From positions 62,001 to 126,000 of the forward strand of contig NZ_JAIVKX010000019.1 of the NCBI RefSeq assembly GCF_020524285.1: a stretch of DNA of 64,000 nt, given 5' to 3'. The first letter of the stretch is position 1, and every line of letters begins with the position of its first letter. This DNA is from Alloyangia pacifica (GTDB lineage: Bacteria > Pseudomonadota > Alphaproteobacteria > Rhodobacterales > Rhodobacteraceae). The notes under the pieces were generated by a model that worked only from the letters and a program-made list of their open reading frames with translations, made no database searches and had not been told where the DNA came from. Position numbers and translations under genes: made by a program. Positions 56,324 to 64,000 of this stretch are shown here, in pieces.

Positions 56324-57367
56324 TCAGTCGACGTTCGGCAGCAGCACCCCCACGGCAAGCTCCGGCTCGCTGCCGCCGCCCTGCGCCTTGCGGTATTCGG
56401 CGGGGGTGATGCCGCGCTCGGCCTTGAGCGTGCGCGACAGGTGCGGCCCGTCGCAGAAGCCGCAGGCCAGCGCCACCTCGGTGACCGAGGCATCGGTGCT
56501 GCGCAGCCGGATCAGCGCGCGCTCGAGCCGCAGCTCGGTGTAGGCCTTGAGCGGCGTCTGGCGCAGGTCCGCGAGGAAACGCCGCTCCAGCGTGCGCCGC
56601 CCCACGCCCAGTTCGCGGGCGATCTCGTCGATGGGCTTGGGCATCTCGATGTGCTGCTGCATGCGCAGCACCGCGCGCTTCACCAGCTCGTCGCTGGCGC
56701 GGCGGGTGAGCGCCTGCCCGGGCTGCGCCTTCTCGCCGCTCATCGCCTCGTCGATCATCATGATGTTGAGGCTCTTGATCGCCGCCGACTGGCCGATATG
56801 GCGCTGCACGAGAAAGGCCGCGAGATGCGCCGCGCCATGCCCGCCCGAACAGGTCAGCCGATCGCGGTCGACCACGAAGATCTGGTCCGACACGGGGGTC
56901 TCCGCCTCGAACCGGTCGACGAAGTCCTGATGGTGGAACCAGCTCACGCAGCAGCGGTAGCCCTTGAGCAGCCCCAGTTCCTGCAGGATGAACACGCCGG
57001 TGCAGAGCCCGACCACCGGCACCCCCGCCGCCGCCTGCCGCCGGAGGAAGGCCAACTCGGCGGGGCTCAGCGCCACCTCGTCGCTGATCAGCCCGCCGAC
57101 CACCACGAGGTAGTCGTAGCTGCCCGCGTTGCGCAGCCGCGTGTCGGGCTGCACCCGCACGCCGCAGCTCGAGCGGACCGGGCCGAGCGTGTCCGACAGC
57201 ACGGTCCACTCGCAGAGGATCGGTCGGGACATGTCGGCCTCGTCGGCAGCGAGGCGCAGCACGTCGACGAAATTGGCAAAGGCCGAGAGGGTGAACCGCC
57301 CGGCAAGAAGAAAGGCGACACGCAGGCGCTTGTTGGGCTGAACAGGGGGCATGGCGGAAATCTTCAT
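56324..57367 (-). CDS. GlxA-type AraC-family regulator
   Basis: The 347-residue protein has an N-terminal class I amidotransferase-like domain (about 15-190, RVAFLLAGRFTLSAFANFVDVL and VVGLCTGVFILQELG) and a C-terminal AraC double helix-turn-helix (about 240-335, IDEIARELGVGRRTLERRF and VTEVALACGFCDGPHLSRTLKAERG). This architecture is shared with GbdR and SouR, which control glycine betaine and sarcosine catabolism in Pseudomonas. It is divergent from the sarcosine oxidase operon, so it is a good candidate activator of it. The start could also be the ATG five codons later; neither has a strong ribosome binding site. Confidence 0.88.
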   Translation of the reverse strand: MKISAMPPVQPNKRLRVAFLLAGRFTLSAFANFVDVLRLAADEADMSRPILCEWTVLSDTLGPVRSSCGVRVQPDTRLRNAGSYDYLVVVGGLISDEVALSPAELAFLRRQAAAGVPVVGLCTGVFILQELGLLKGYRCCVSWFHHQDFVDRFEAETPVSDQIFVVDRDRLTCSGGHGAAHLAAFLVQRHIGQSAAIKSLNIMMIDEAMSGEKAQPGQALTRRASDELVKRAVLRMQQHIEMPKPIDEIARELGVGRRTLERRFLADLRQTPLKAYTELRLERALIRLRSTDASVTEVALACGFCDGPHLSRTLKAERGITPAEYRKAQGGGSEPELAVGVLLPNVD

Positions 57368-57428
57368 GGTTTGGCGGAAATGTACAGGAGTGAAGCGGAT
57401 GGCGGAAGGGGCATAAGGCGCTGCGCAA

Positions 57429-57580
57429 ACCGGGCGCGCATCTGCCGGTGGGTCGGCGCCGCAACGAGCGAGGTCTGCACTTTGTCCCGCCAAATCCCGA
57501 CCAAGTCTTAGCTTCCTGCGAACGCCGCGCATTGGTGAGACTGCGCCGATCCGTCGGGGCGGCATCGTGCATCGGGCTTG
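57429..57580. repeat. degenerate copy 3 of the 141-bp element
   Basis: The left part (CCGGGCGCGCATCTGCCGG, then GCAACGAGCGAGGTCTGC) aligns with copies at 30650 and 33920, and CTGCGCCGATCCGTCGGGGC resembles their right part after about ten extra bases. The right terminal repeat is eroded. It lies in the divergent spacer 57368-57769 between the AraC-type gene and soxB; I see nothing else there except the soxB promoter region. Confidence 0.5.
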
Positions 57581-57769
57581 GTCCGATGGCGCCACGTTGA
57601 GCAACGGCTCGTCCGGTGGATTGGGCTTGAGGCCGGGCGAGGACGCGCTGGGTCAGAAAACTGTCACATGACGCTTCAGTTCATTTTCGGTGGCGCATTT
57701 CTTCACATCGGCCACCTGCGGATGATTTAGCAGGGAGTCACGCACTCCCACCACAGCCGGGGCACGCCC

Positions 57770-59023
57770 ATGACGCGGTTCAACGCCTTCACCCTTCTCA
57801 AGAACGCCGTCACCGGTCACAAGGACTGGACCGAGCAATGGCCGGACAGCCAGCCGAAAGCCGAGTATGACGTGGTCATCGTCGGCGCGGGCGGCCATGG
57901 CCTCGGCGCGGCCTACTACCTCGCCACCCAGCACGGGATCACCAATATCGCGGTGATCGACAAGGGCTGGCTCGGCGGCGGCAACACCGGGCGCAACACC
58001 ACGATCATTCGCTCCAACTACCTCTACGACGAGAGCGCGCGGCTGTTCGATCACTCGGTCGACCTGTGGCAGAATCTCAGCCAGGAGCTGAACTACAACG
58101 TCATGTACTCCAACCGTGGCTGCCTGATGCTGGCGCACAACGTGCATGACGTGCAGAGCTTCAAGCGCCACGTCCATGCCAACCGTCTCAACGGCGTCGA
58201 CAACCGCTGGCTGACGCCGGAGGAGTGCAAAGAGTACTGCCCGCCGATCAATATCGCCAAGGACGCGCGCTACCCGGTCATGGGCGGTGCGCTGCAGGAG
58301 CGCGCGGGCACGGCGCGGCACGACGCGGTGGCCTGGGGCTATGCCCGCGGCGCGGCGGCGCGCGGCGTCGACATCATCCAGAACTGCGCCGTGACCGCGA
58401 TCCGCCGCAACCCCGACGGCTCGGTTGCCGGCGTCGACACCGAGAAGGGCTTCATCAAGGCGGGGAAGGTCGCGGTTTCGGCCTCGGGCCACAACACCCA
58501 GGTCATGGCCACCGCCGATGTGCGGCTGCCGCTGGAGAGCATGCCGCTGCAGGCGCTGGTGTCGGAGCCGGTGAAGCCGATCTTCCCCTGCGTGGTTATG
58601 TCGAACGCCGTGCACGCCTATTGCAGCCAGTCCGACAAGGGCGAGCTGGTGATCGGTTCGGGCACCGACCAATACGTCAGCTACAGCCAGCGCGGCGGCC
58701 TGCCGCTGATCGAGCACACGGTCGCGGCGATCTCCGAGGTCTTCCCGATCTTCAACCGCATGCGGATGCTGCGCAAATGGGCGGGGATCACCGACAACAC
58801 CCCGGACCGCTCGCCGATAATCGGCAAGACCCCGGTGAAGAACCTCTACGTCAACTGCGGCTGGGGGACGGGCGGCTTCAAGGCCACCCCGGGCTCGGCG
58901 CATGTCTTCGCCTGGACCATCGCCAAGGACGAGCCGCACCCGATCAACGCCCCCTTCACGCTCGACCGGTTCCGCACCGGCCGCCTGATCGACGAAGCGG
59001 CAGCCGCCGCGGTCGCGCACTGA
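57770..59023 (+). CDS. soxB: sarcosine oxidase beta subunit
   Basis: The 417-residue FAD subunit begins with MTRFNAFTLLKNAV and the dinucleotide motif VVIVGAGGHGLGAAYYLA (about residues 35-52). The family motif GGGNTGRNTTIIRSNY follows, and NCGWGTGGFKATPGS is near the end. Heterotetrameric sarcosine oxidase converts sarcosine, O2 and tetrahydrofolate to glycine, H2O2 and methylene-tetrahydrofolate; the beta subunit carries FAD and the covalent FMN site and binds sarcosine. First gene of soxBDAG-purU. Confidence 0.96.
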   Translation: MTRFNAFTLLKNAVTGHKDWTEQWPDSQPKAEYDVVIVGAGGHGLGAAYYLATQHGITNIAVIDKGWLGGGNTGRNTTIIRSNYLYDESARLFDHSVDLWQNLSQELNYNVMYSNRGCLMLAHNVHDVQSFKRHVHANRLNGVDNRWLTPEECKEYCPPINIAKDARYPVMGGALQERAGTARHDAVAWGYARGAAARGVDIIQNCAVTAIRRNPDGSVAGVDTEKGFIKAGKVAVSASGHNTQVMATADVRLPLESMPLQALVSEPVKPIFPCVVMSNAVHAYCSQSDKGELVIGSGTDQYVSYSQRGGLPLIEHTVAAISEVFPIFNRMRMLRKWAGITDNTPDRSPIIGKTPVKNLYVNCGWGTGGFKATPGSAHVFAWTIAKDEPHPINAPFTLDRFRTGRLIDEAAAAAVAH

Positions 59024-59062
59024 CATGCGCGCCATAATGACTGCCCACTAAGGACGACGACC

Positions 59063-59377
59063 ATGCTTCTGATCCATTGCCCCTATTGCGAAGAGACGCT
59101 GCCCGAGGTCGAGTTCACCTATGCCGGTGAAGCCCATATCGCGCGTCCGGAAAATCCCGCCGAGATGAGCGACGAGGACTGGCAGCAGTTCCTCTTCATG
59201 CGCGACAACGTCAAGGGCGACCACTTCGAACGCTGGCGCCACCTGCATGGTTGCGGCCGCTTCTTCAACGCGGTGCGCAACACCATCACCGACAAGTTCC
59301 TCACCACCTACGAGGCGGGCGCCCCGCGTCCCGACCTTGCCGCACTCAAGTCCAGCGTCTCGGAGGGCCAGAAATGA
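59063..59377 (+). CDS. soxD: sarcosine oxidase delta subunit
   Basis: The 104-residue subunit has the zinc-binding CPYC motif at residues 6-9 (HCPYCEETL), later HLHGCGRFFN with another cysteine and histidines, and the usual MSDEDWQQFLFMRDN. It is a structural zinc subunit of the heterotetramer. Its stop overlaps the soxA start (ATGA). Confidence 0.96.
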   Translation: MLLIHCPYCEETLPEVEFTYAGEAHIARPENPAEMSDEDWQQFLFMRDNVKGDHFERWRHLHGCGRFFNAVRNTITDKFLTTYEAGAPRPDLAALKSSVSEGQK

Positions 59378-62364
59378 GCAGCTATCGCGTTTCCGGCAAG
59401 GGTCGCGTCAACCAGACCCGCCCGGTGAACTTCACCTTCGACGGCAAGACCTATCAGGGCTTCGAGGGCGACACCGTCGCCTCGGCTCTGCTGGCAAGCG
59501 GTGTGCATCTGATGGGCCGCTCGTTCAAGTACCACCGCCCGCGCGGGCCGGTGGCGGCGGGCTCGGAAGAGCCCAACGCGCTGATCGGCACCCGCCGCGG
59601 CCCGGGCCGCTTCGAGCCAAACACCCGCGCCACGGTGCAGGAGATCTGGGGAGGGCTCGAGACCACGTCGCAGAACAAGTTCCCGAGCCTCAAGTTCGAC
59701 GTCGGCGCGGTGAACGACGGCGCCTACATGCTGTTCTCGGCCGGTTTCTACTACAAGACGTTCATGTGGCCGCGCAGCTTCTGGGACAAGGTTTACGAGC
59801 CCTTCATCCGCGCCGCCGCCGGTCTGGGTGTCAGCCCGACCGAGGAGGATCCGGACAGCTACGCCTCGCGCAACCTGCATTGCGACGTGCTGATCGTCGG
59901 CGCGGGCCCCTCGGGCCTCGCCGCGGCGCGCGTGGCGGCGGAGGCGGGCCTCAAGGTCGTGCTGGTCGACGAGAACCCGGAGGTGGGCGGCACGCTGCTG
60001 TCGGAGCCGCAGGCGCAGATCGACGGCGCCGCGGCCTGGGATTGGGTCGCCGCCGAGCTGGCCGCGCTCAAGGCCGCGGGCGTCAAGGTCATGACCCGCA
60101 CCACCGCCATCGGCTATTACCACCAGAACCTCATCGGCCTCTGCGAGCGGCTGACCGACCATCTGCCCAATCTGCCCGCCGACACCCCGCGCGAGCGGCT
60201 GTGGCGGGTGCGCGCCAAGCAGGTCGTGCTGGCGCAGGGCGCGCTGGAAAAGCCGCTGGTGTTCCACGGCAACGACCGCCCCGGCGTCATGCTGGCGGGC
60301 TCGGCGCAGACCTACCTGAACCGCTACGGCGTGCTGGTCGGGCAGCGCCCCGTCGTGCTGACCTCGCATGACAGCGCCTGGTACGCCGCCTTTGATCTCG
60401 CCGATGCAGGCGCCAAGGTGCAGGCCATCGCCGACACCCGGGCCAGCGTTGACGAGGCGCTGCTGGCCGGGGCCCGCGCGCGCGGCATCCCGGTCAAGCT
60501 CGGCCGCACTGCCACCGCCACCAAGGGCCGCCTGCGGGTCAGCTCCATCCGCATCAACCCGGTCTCCGGCAGCACTGTCGGGTCGGGCGAGGACATCGCC
60601 TGCGACGCGGTGCTGATGTCGGGCGGCTGGACCCCCTCGCTGCACCTCTTCTCGCACACCAAGGGCACGCTGGCCTGGGACGACGACCGCACCACCTTCC
60701 TGCCCGAGCGCACCCCCGAGGATTGCGTCATCGCGGGCGCGAGCCGCGGTCTCTGGGGCCTCGAGGCGGTGCTCAACGACGGCGCCGAGAAGGGCCGCGA
60801 GGTCGTGGCCGCACTCGGCAAGTCTGCCGGAGCCGACGCATATGAAGTCGCGCAGGACCGTCCCGGCACCGGCGTGTCGCACAAGGAGCTGCCGACCGAC
60901 CTGTCGGCCGGCAAGGCCAAGGCCTTCGTCGACTACCAGAACGACGTGACCGCCAAGGACCTGCGCCTTGCGGTGCGCGAGGGCATGCGCTCGATCGAGC
61001 ACGTCAAGCGCTACACCACCAACGGCATGGCCACCGACCAGGGCAAGATGTCCAATATCAACGGCCTCAACATCGCCTCGGATGCGCTTGGAAAGAAACA
61101 GCCCCAGGTCGGTCTGACCACCTTCCGCCCGCCCTATACGCCGACCAGCTTCGGCGCCTTCGCGGGCTACCACCGCGGCAGCCACTTCGAGGTGACCCGC
61201 AAGACCCAGATCGACCTCTGGGCCGAGGAGAAGGGCGCGGTCTTCGAGCCGGTCAGCCAGTGGCGCCGGGCCTGGTACTTCCCGCAGACGGGCGAGGACA
61301 TGGAGGCCGCCGTTTCCCGCGAGTGCAAGGCGACCCGCGCCAGCGTCGGCATCTTCGATGCCTCGACGCTGGGCAAGATCGAGGTCGTCGGCCCCGATGC
61401 GGTCGAGTTCATGAACCGCATGTACACCAACCCCTGGACCAAGCTCGCCCCGGGCCGCTGCCGCTATGGCCTGCTCTGCGGCGACGACGGCTTCATCCGC
61501 GACGACGGTGTCATCGGCCGCATGAGCGACGACACGTTCCACGTCACCACCACCACCGGTGGCGCGGCGCGGGTTCTGAACATGATGGAGGACTACCTGC
61601 AGACCGAGTGGCCCGAGCTCAACGTCTGGCTGACCTCGACCACGGAGCAATGGTCGACCATCGCGCTCAACGGCCCGAACGCCGCCAAGCTGCTCGCCCC
61701 CTTCGTCGAAGGGGTGGAGCTGACCGAGGAGACCTTCCCGCACATGTCCTGCGTGGAATGCACCGTCGCGGGCATGCCCGCGCGGCTGTTCCGGGTCAGC
61801 TTCACCGGCGAGATCGGCTTCGAGGTCAACGTGCCCGCCCCCATGGGCCGCAAGCTCTGGGAGACCCTCTGGGAAGCCGGGCAGCAGTACGACATCTGCG
61901 CCTATGGCACAGAGACCATGCACGTTCTGCGCGCCGAGAAGGGCTACATCATCGTCGGCCAGGACACCGACGGCACCGTCACGCCCTATGACGCGGGCAT
62001 GGGCTGGGCCGTGGGCAAGAAGAAGCCCGACTTCGTCGGCATGCGCGGCCTCGCGCGGCCCGACCTGGTGGCATCCGGCCGCAAGCAGCTTGTCGGCCTG
62101 CTGACCGAGGATGGCAGCAAGCTGGAGGAGGGGGCGCAGATCGTCTTCGACCCCAAGCAGGCGATCCCGATGACCATGGTCGGACATGTGACCTCCTCCT
62201 ACCACTCCGACGCGGCGGGCCGTCCCATCGCGCTGGCGCTGGTGCAGGGCGGGCACGACCGGATGGGCGAGACGGTGCACATCCCGATGCCGGACCGCAC
62301 CATCGCCGCCAAGATCACCTCGACGGTCTTCGTCGATCCCGAAAACGCCCGCCTGAAGATCTGA
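59374..62364 (+). CDS. soxA: sarcosine oxidase alpha subunit
   Basis: The 996-residue subunit has an N-terminal ferredoxin-like domain (about 15-95, FTFDGKTYQGFEGDTVASALL), an NAD-binding Rossmann domain (DVLIVGAGPSGLAAARVAA, about 170-188), a further FAD/NAD-type region, and a C-terminal aminomethyltransferase domain (about 600-990) that binds folate. The ATG at 59374 overlaps the soxD stop, so translation is coupled; the frame continues upstream only over soxD. The formaldehyde made in the beta subunit is passed to folate here. Confidence 0.96.
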   Translation: MSSYRVSGKGRVNQTRPVNFTFDGKTYQGFEGDTVASALLASGVHLMGRSFKYHRPRGPVAAGSEEPNALIGTRRGPGRFEPNTRATVQEIWGGLETTSQNKFPSLKFDVGAVNDGAYMLFSAGFYYKTFMWPRSFWDKVYEPFIRAAAGLGVSPTEEDPDSYASRNLHCDVLIVGAGPSGLAAARVAAEAGLKVVLVDENPEVGGTLLSEPQAQIDGAAAWDWVAAELAALKAAGVKVMTRTTAIGYYHQNLIGLCERLTDHLPNLPADTPRERLWRVRAKQVVLAQGALEKPLVFHGNDRPGVMLAGSAQTYLNRYGVLVGQRPVVLTSHDSAWYAAFDLADAGAKVQAIADTRASVDEALLAGARARGIPVKLGRTATATKGRLRVSSIRINPVSGSTVGSGEDIACDAVLMSGGWTPSLHLFSHTKGTLAWDDDRTTFLPERTPEDCVIAGASRGLWGLEAVLNDGAEKGREVVAALGKSAGADAYEVAQDRPGTGVSHKELPTDLSAGKAKAFVDYQNDVTAKDLRLAVREGMRSIEHVKRYTTNGMATDQGKMSNINGLNIASDALGKKQPQVGLTTFRPPYTPTSFGAFAGYHRGSHFEVTRKTQIDLWAEEKGAVFEPVSQWRRAWYFPQTGEDMEAAVSRECKATRASVGIFDASTLGKIEVVGPDAVEFMNRMYTNPWTKLAPGRCRYGLLCGDDGFIRDDGVIGRMSDDTFHVTTTTGGAARVLNMMEDYLQTEWPELNVWLTSTTEQWSTIALNGPNAAKLLAPFVEGVELTEETFPHMSCVECTVAGMPARLFRVSFTGEIGFEVNVPAPMGRKLWETLWEAGQQYDICAYGTETMHVLRAEKGYIIVGQDTDGTVTPYDAGMGWAVGKKKPDFVGMRGLARPDLVASGRKQLVGLLTEDGSKLEEGAQIVFDPKQAIPMTMVGHVTSSYHSDAAGRPIALALVQGGHDRMGETVHIPMPDRTIAAKITSTVFVDPENARLKI

Positions 62365-62374
62365 GGAGGCCTTG

Positions 62375-62920
62375 ATGAACGCTCCGCTTTCCGCCTTCCC
62401 ACCCGCCACGCTGGCCGAGACCTCGGCCGCCAAGGTGAGCTCGATCCTGCCCAAGGTGCGCTTCTCGCTGCGCGCCCGGGGCGATCTCGCGCCGCTCGAT
62501 CAGGCGCTCGGCGTCGCGCTGCCGCGCAGGATCGGCGAGACCGTGAAGGGGGCCGTCGAGGTGGCCTGCCTCGGTCCCGACGAATGGCTGGTGCTGGCCT
62601 CCGAGGCCGCGCCCGTCGCCCAGGCCTGCGCCGGGGTCTACGCGACCCTGCCGCACAGCCTGGTGGAGATCTCGGCCCGCGAGGTGACCTTCGTCATCGA
62701 CGGCCCGCGCGCGTCTGAGCTGATGACCATCGGCTGCGCCCGCGACATCGACGCGATCGCGGTTGGCTCGGCCCGCCGCACCCTCTTCGACGGCGCCACC
62801 GTTACGCTGTGGCGCGATGCCGAGGACCGCTTCCGCATGGACGTGTGGAACAGCTTTGCCCCGCACCTGCTGCACCTGCTGCAGGTCGGCGCACGTGAAC
62901 TTGCAGCGGAAAGTGTCTGA
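62375..62920 (+). CDS. soxG: sarcosine oxidase gamma subunit
   Basis: The 181-residue subunit is the smaller folate-domain-like partner (DEWLVLASEAAPVAQAC in the middle, VEISAREVTFVIDGPRASELM later). I use the ATG at 62375, five bases after AGGAGG; a TTG one codon earlier is possible. It completes the soxBDAG heterotetramer. Confidence 0.95.
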   Translation: MNAPLSAFPPATLAETSAAKVSSILPKVRFSLRARGDLAPLDQALGVALPRRIGETVKGAVEVACLGPDEWLVLASEAAPVAQACAGVYATLPHSLVEISAREVTFVIDGPRASELMTIGCARDIDAIAVGSARRTLFDGATVTLWRDAEDRFRMDVWNSFAPHLLHLLQVGARELAAESV

Positions 62921-62986
62921 CACATGGGCGTTTTGACGGATATTAAGGCGCCCGCAGCGCCGATCGCGAACGAGGGGTCCCAGACC

Positions 62987-63868
62987 ATGTCCTACCTTCT
63001 GACCGTGTCCTGCCCGGTGCGCACCGGCATCGTCGCGGCGATCTCGGGATACCTTGCCGAACAGGGCTGCAACATCCACGACAGCGCGCAGTTCTCGGAC
63101 CTCGCCAATGACCGCTTCTTCATGCGCCTGAGCTTCCGCTCGGAGCAGGGCCAGAGCCTCGAGGCGCTGGAGGCGGGCTTTGCGGGGATCGCGGACGAGA
63201 TGGAAATGGACTTCGCCTTCCATGACCCCAGCCGCAAGACCAAGGTCGCGATCATGGTGAGCCGCTTCGGGCACTGCCTGAACGACCTGCTCTACCGTTC
63301 GCGCATCGGCGCGCTGCCAGTGGAGATCGTCGCGGTCATCTCCAACCACCTCGACTACCAGAAGGTCGTGGTCAACCACGACATTCCCTACTACTGCGTC
63401 AAGGTCACCAAGGAGAACAAGCCCGAAGCCGAGGCCGAGCAGATGCGCATCCTGCGCGACAGCGGCGCCGAGTTGGTGGTGCTGGCCCGCTACATGCAGG
63501 TGCTGAGCGACGAGATGTGCACCGAGATGTCGGGGCGGATCATCAACATCCACCACTCCTTCCTGCCGAGCTTCAAGGGCGCCAACCCCTACAAGCAGGC
63601 CTATGAGCGCGGGGTGATGCTGATCGGGGCGACGGCGCATTACGTGACCGCCGATCTCGACGAAGGGCCGATCATCGAACAGGACGTCATCCGCGTGACC
63701 CATGCGCAGAGCGCCTCGGACTACGTCTCGCTGGGCCGCGACGTCGAGAGCCAGGTGCTGGCGCGGGCGATTCACGCGCATATCCATCGCCGGGTTTTCC
63801 TGAACGGAAACAAGACGGTCGTCTTCCCGGCGAGCCCAGGCGAATACGCCTCGGAGCGCATGGGCTGA
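62987..63868 (+). CDS. purU: formyltetrahydrofolate deformylase
   Basis: The 293-residue enzyme hydrolyses 10-formyl-tetrahydrofolate to formate and tetrahydrofolate. An N-terminal ACT domain (LTVSCPVRTGIVAAISGYLA) precedes a formyltransferase domain with IMVSRFGHCLNDLLYR, the catalytic NIHHSFLPSFKGANPY and DEGPIIEQD. The ATG at 62987 is at the ACT start; the ATG at 62924 would add 21 unrelated residues without a ribosome binding site. Placed after soxG it regenerates folate for sarcosine oxidase. Confidence 0.95.
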   Translation: MSYLLTVSCPVRTGIVAAISGYLAEQGCNIHDSAQFSDLANDRFFMRLSFRSEQGQSLEALEAGFAGIADEMEMDFAFHDPSRKTKVAIMVSRFGHCLNDLLYRSRIGALPVEIVAVISNHLDYQKVVVNHDIPYYCVKVTKENKPEAEAEQMRILRDSGAELVVLARYMQVLSDEMCTEMSGRIINIHHSFLPSFKGANPYKQAYERGVMLIGATAHYVTADLDEGPIIEQDVIRVTHAQSASDYVSLGRDVESQVLARAIHAHIHRRVFLNGNKTVVFPASPGEYASERMG

Positions 63869-63890
63869 CACCAGCGCCGACGACATTGCA

Positions 63891-63922
63891 AAAGGCCCGC
63901 CGCGACATCCACGGCGGGCCTT
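63891..63922. terminator. intrinsic terminator after purU
   Basis: AAGGCCCGCCG and CGGCGGGCCTT form an 11-bp stem with a 9-base loop; an A-run precedes and TT follows, so it may act on both strands (it also lies after the stop of the minus-strand gene at 63966). Confidence 0.75.
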
Positions 63923-63965
63923 CGCTTTGCGTGGCGCGGCGGGCAGGGCGCCCGCCGATCGCGGC

Positions 63966-64000
63966 TTACCAGGAGGTCAGCACGGTGCCGTGGTACTTCT
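63966..64000 (-). CDS. 3' end of an unidentified gene
   Basis: On the minus strand a frame enters from the window edge and stops at TAA (63966-63968). The visible C-terminus reads KYHGTVLTSW, close before a terminator hairpin. Ten residues are too few to name the family; the end resembles that of some periplasmic binding proteins, which would suit a betaine/sarcosine locus, but this is a guess. Confidence 0.4.
   Translation of the reverse strand, partial: KYHGTVLTSW

Noticed and set aside
59308-62454. Minus-strand open frame of 1048 codons
   Set aside because: Antisense to soxA, a common artefact in GC-rich genes; no domain and repetitive composition.

Overview
The window is one chromosomal stretch of an alphaproteobacterium, almost certainly from the Roseobacter/Rhodobacteraceae group (a Salipiger-like genome is a guess, not a demonstration). 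The reasons are high GC and GC-ending codons, the rhizobial/roseobacter-type glycerol ABC operon (glpD-S-T-P-Q-U-V-K with divergent glpR), a TRAP transporter, the soxBDAG-purU sarcosine oxidase operon, a malic enzyme with a phosphotransacetylase-like tail, and TTTGCAAA boxes of the short-chain acyl-CoA regulator type upstream of prpE.

Positions 1-5442 form an AT-richer, gene-poor islet. It holds an unrecognised two-helix membrane protein (543-2015, minus strand) and a tight three-gene cassette on the plus strand (3064-4655): a small RipA-like membrane protein, a deoxyribosyltransferase/TIR-like nucleotide glycosidase and a NUDIX hydrolase. The cassette lies between two direct repeats of about 138 bp (2403-2540 and 4933-5070) in otherwise non-coding DNA. 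This looks like acquired accessory DNA, and the gene set suggests NAD or nucleotide signalling or defence. A secreted DUF3604 protein (5443-7365) and an MFS exporter (7982-9301) follow.

Positions 9302-21502 look like a self-contained stress regulon. They carry an OsmC-like protein, two flavoprotein oxidoreductases, a group I truncated hemoglobin, a PAS/cyclase-fold protein that lacks the usual catalytic Asn/Arg, a hybrid histidine kinase, an OmpR-type response regulator, a second globin, a cysteine synthase-glutaredoxin fusion, an MFS transporter and three proteins of 43-56 residues. Four promoters in this block share the pattern TGAAAC-N3-YGAAAC followed, 33 bp (once 23 bp) after the second half-site, by a third TGAAAC-like half-site. 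That makes it the best candidate here for a previously undescribed signalling system.

Positions 21654-29007 hold a TRAP transporter operon divergent from a DapA-family aldolase/lyase, a GntR regulator and a GH78 alpha-L-rhamnosidase, with a perfect 15-bp palindrome in the divergent promoter. Positions 29073-39801 are the complete glycerol uptake and catabolism operon with its DeoR-type repressor. Two copies of a 141-bp element bounded by inverted repeats sit between its cistrons, and a degenerate third copy lies at 57429-57580.

Positions 39846-53154 are mostly housekeeping or general metabolism: sfsA, an MscS channel, map, a TauE/SafE exporter, a quinone oxidoreductase/TetR pair, an acetyltransferase, an FMN reductase, a MaoC hydratase, a HAD phosphatase, an aldose epimerase, a manganese pyrophosphatase, a DUF3072 protein and malic enzyme. 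Propionyl-CoA synthetase (53543-55441) follows, then a DUF4396 membrane protein, a GlxA-type AraC regulator divergent from soxBDAG, and purU. The end of an unidentified minus-strand gene enters at 63966. I saw no tRNA, rRNA, transposase, integrase or CRISPR array.
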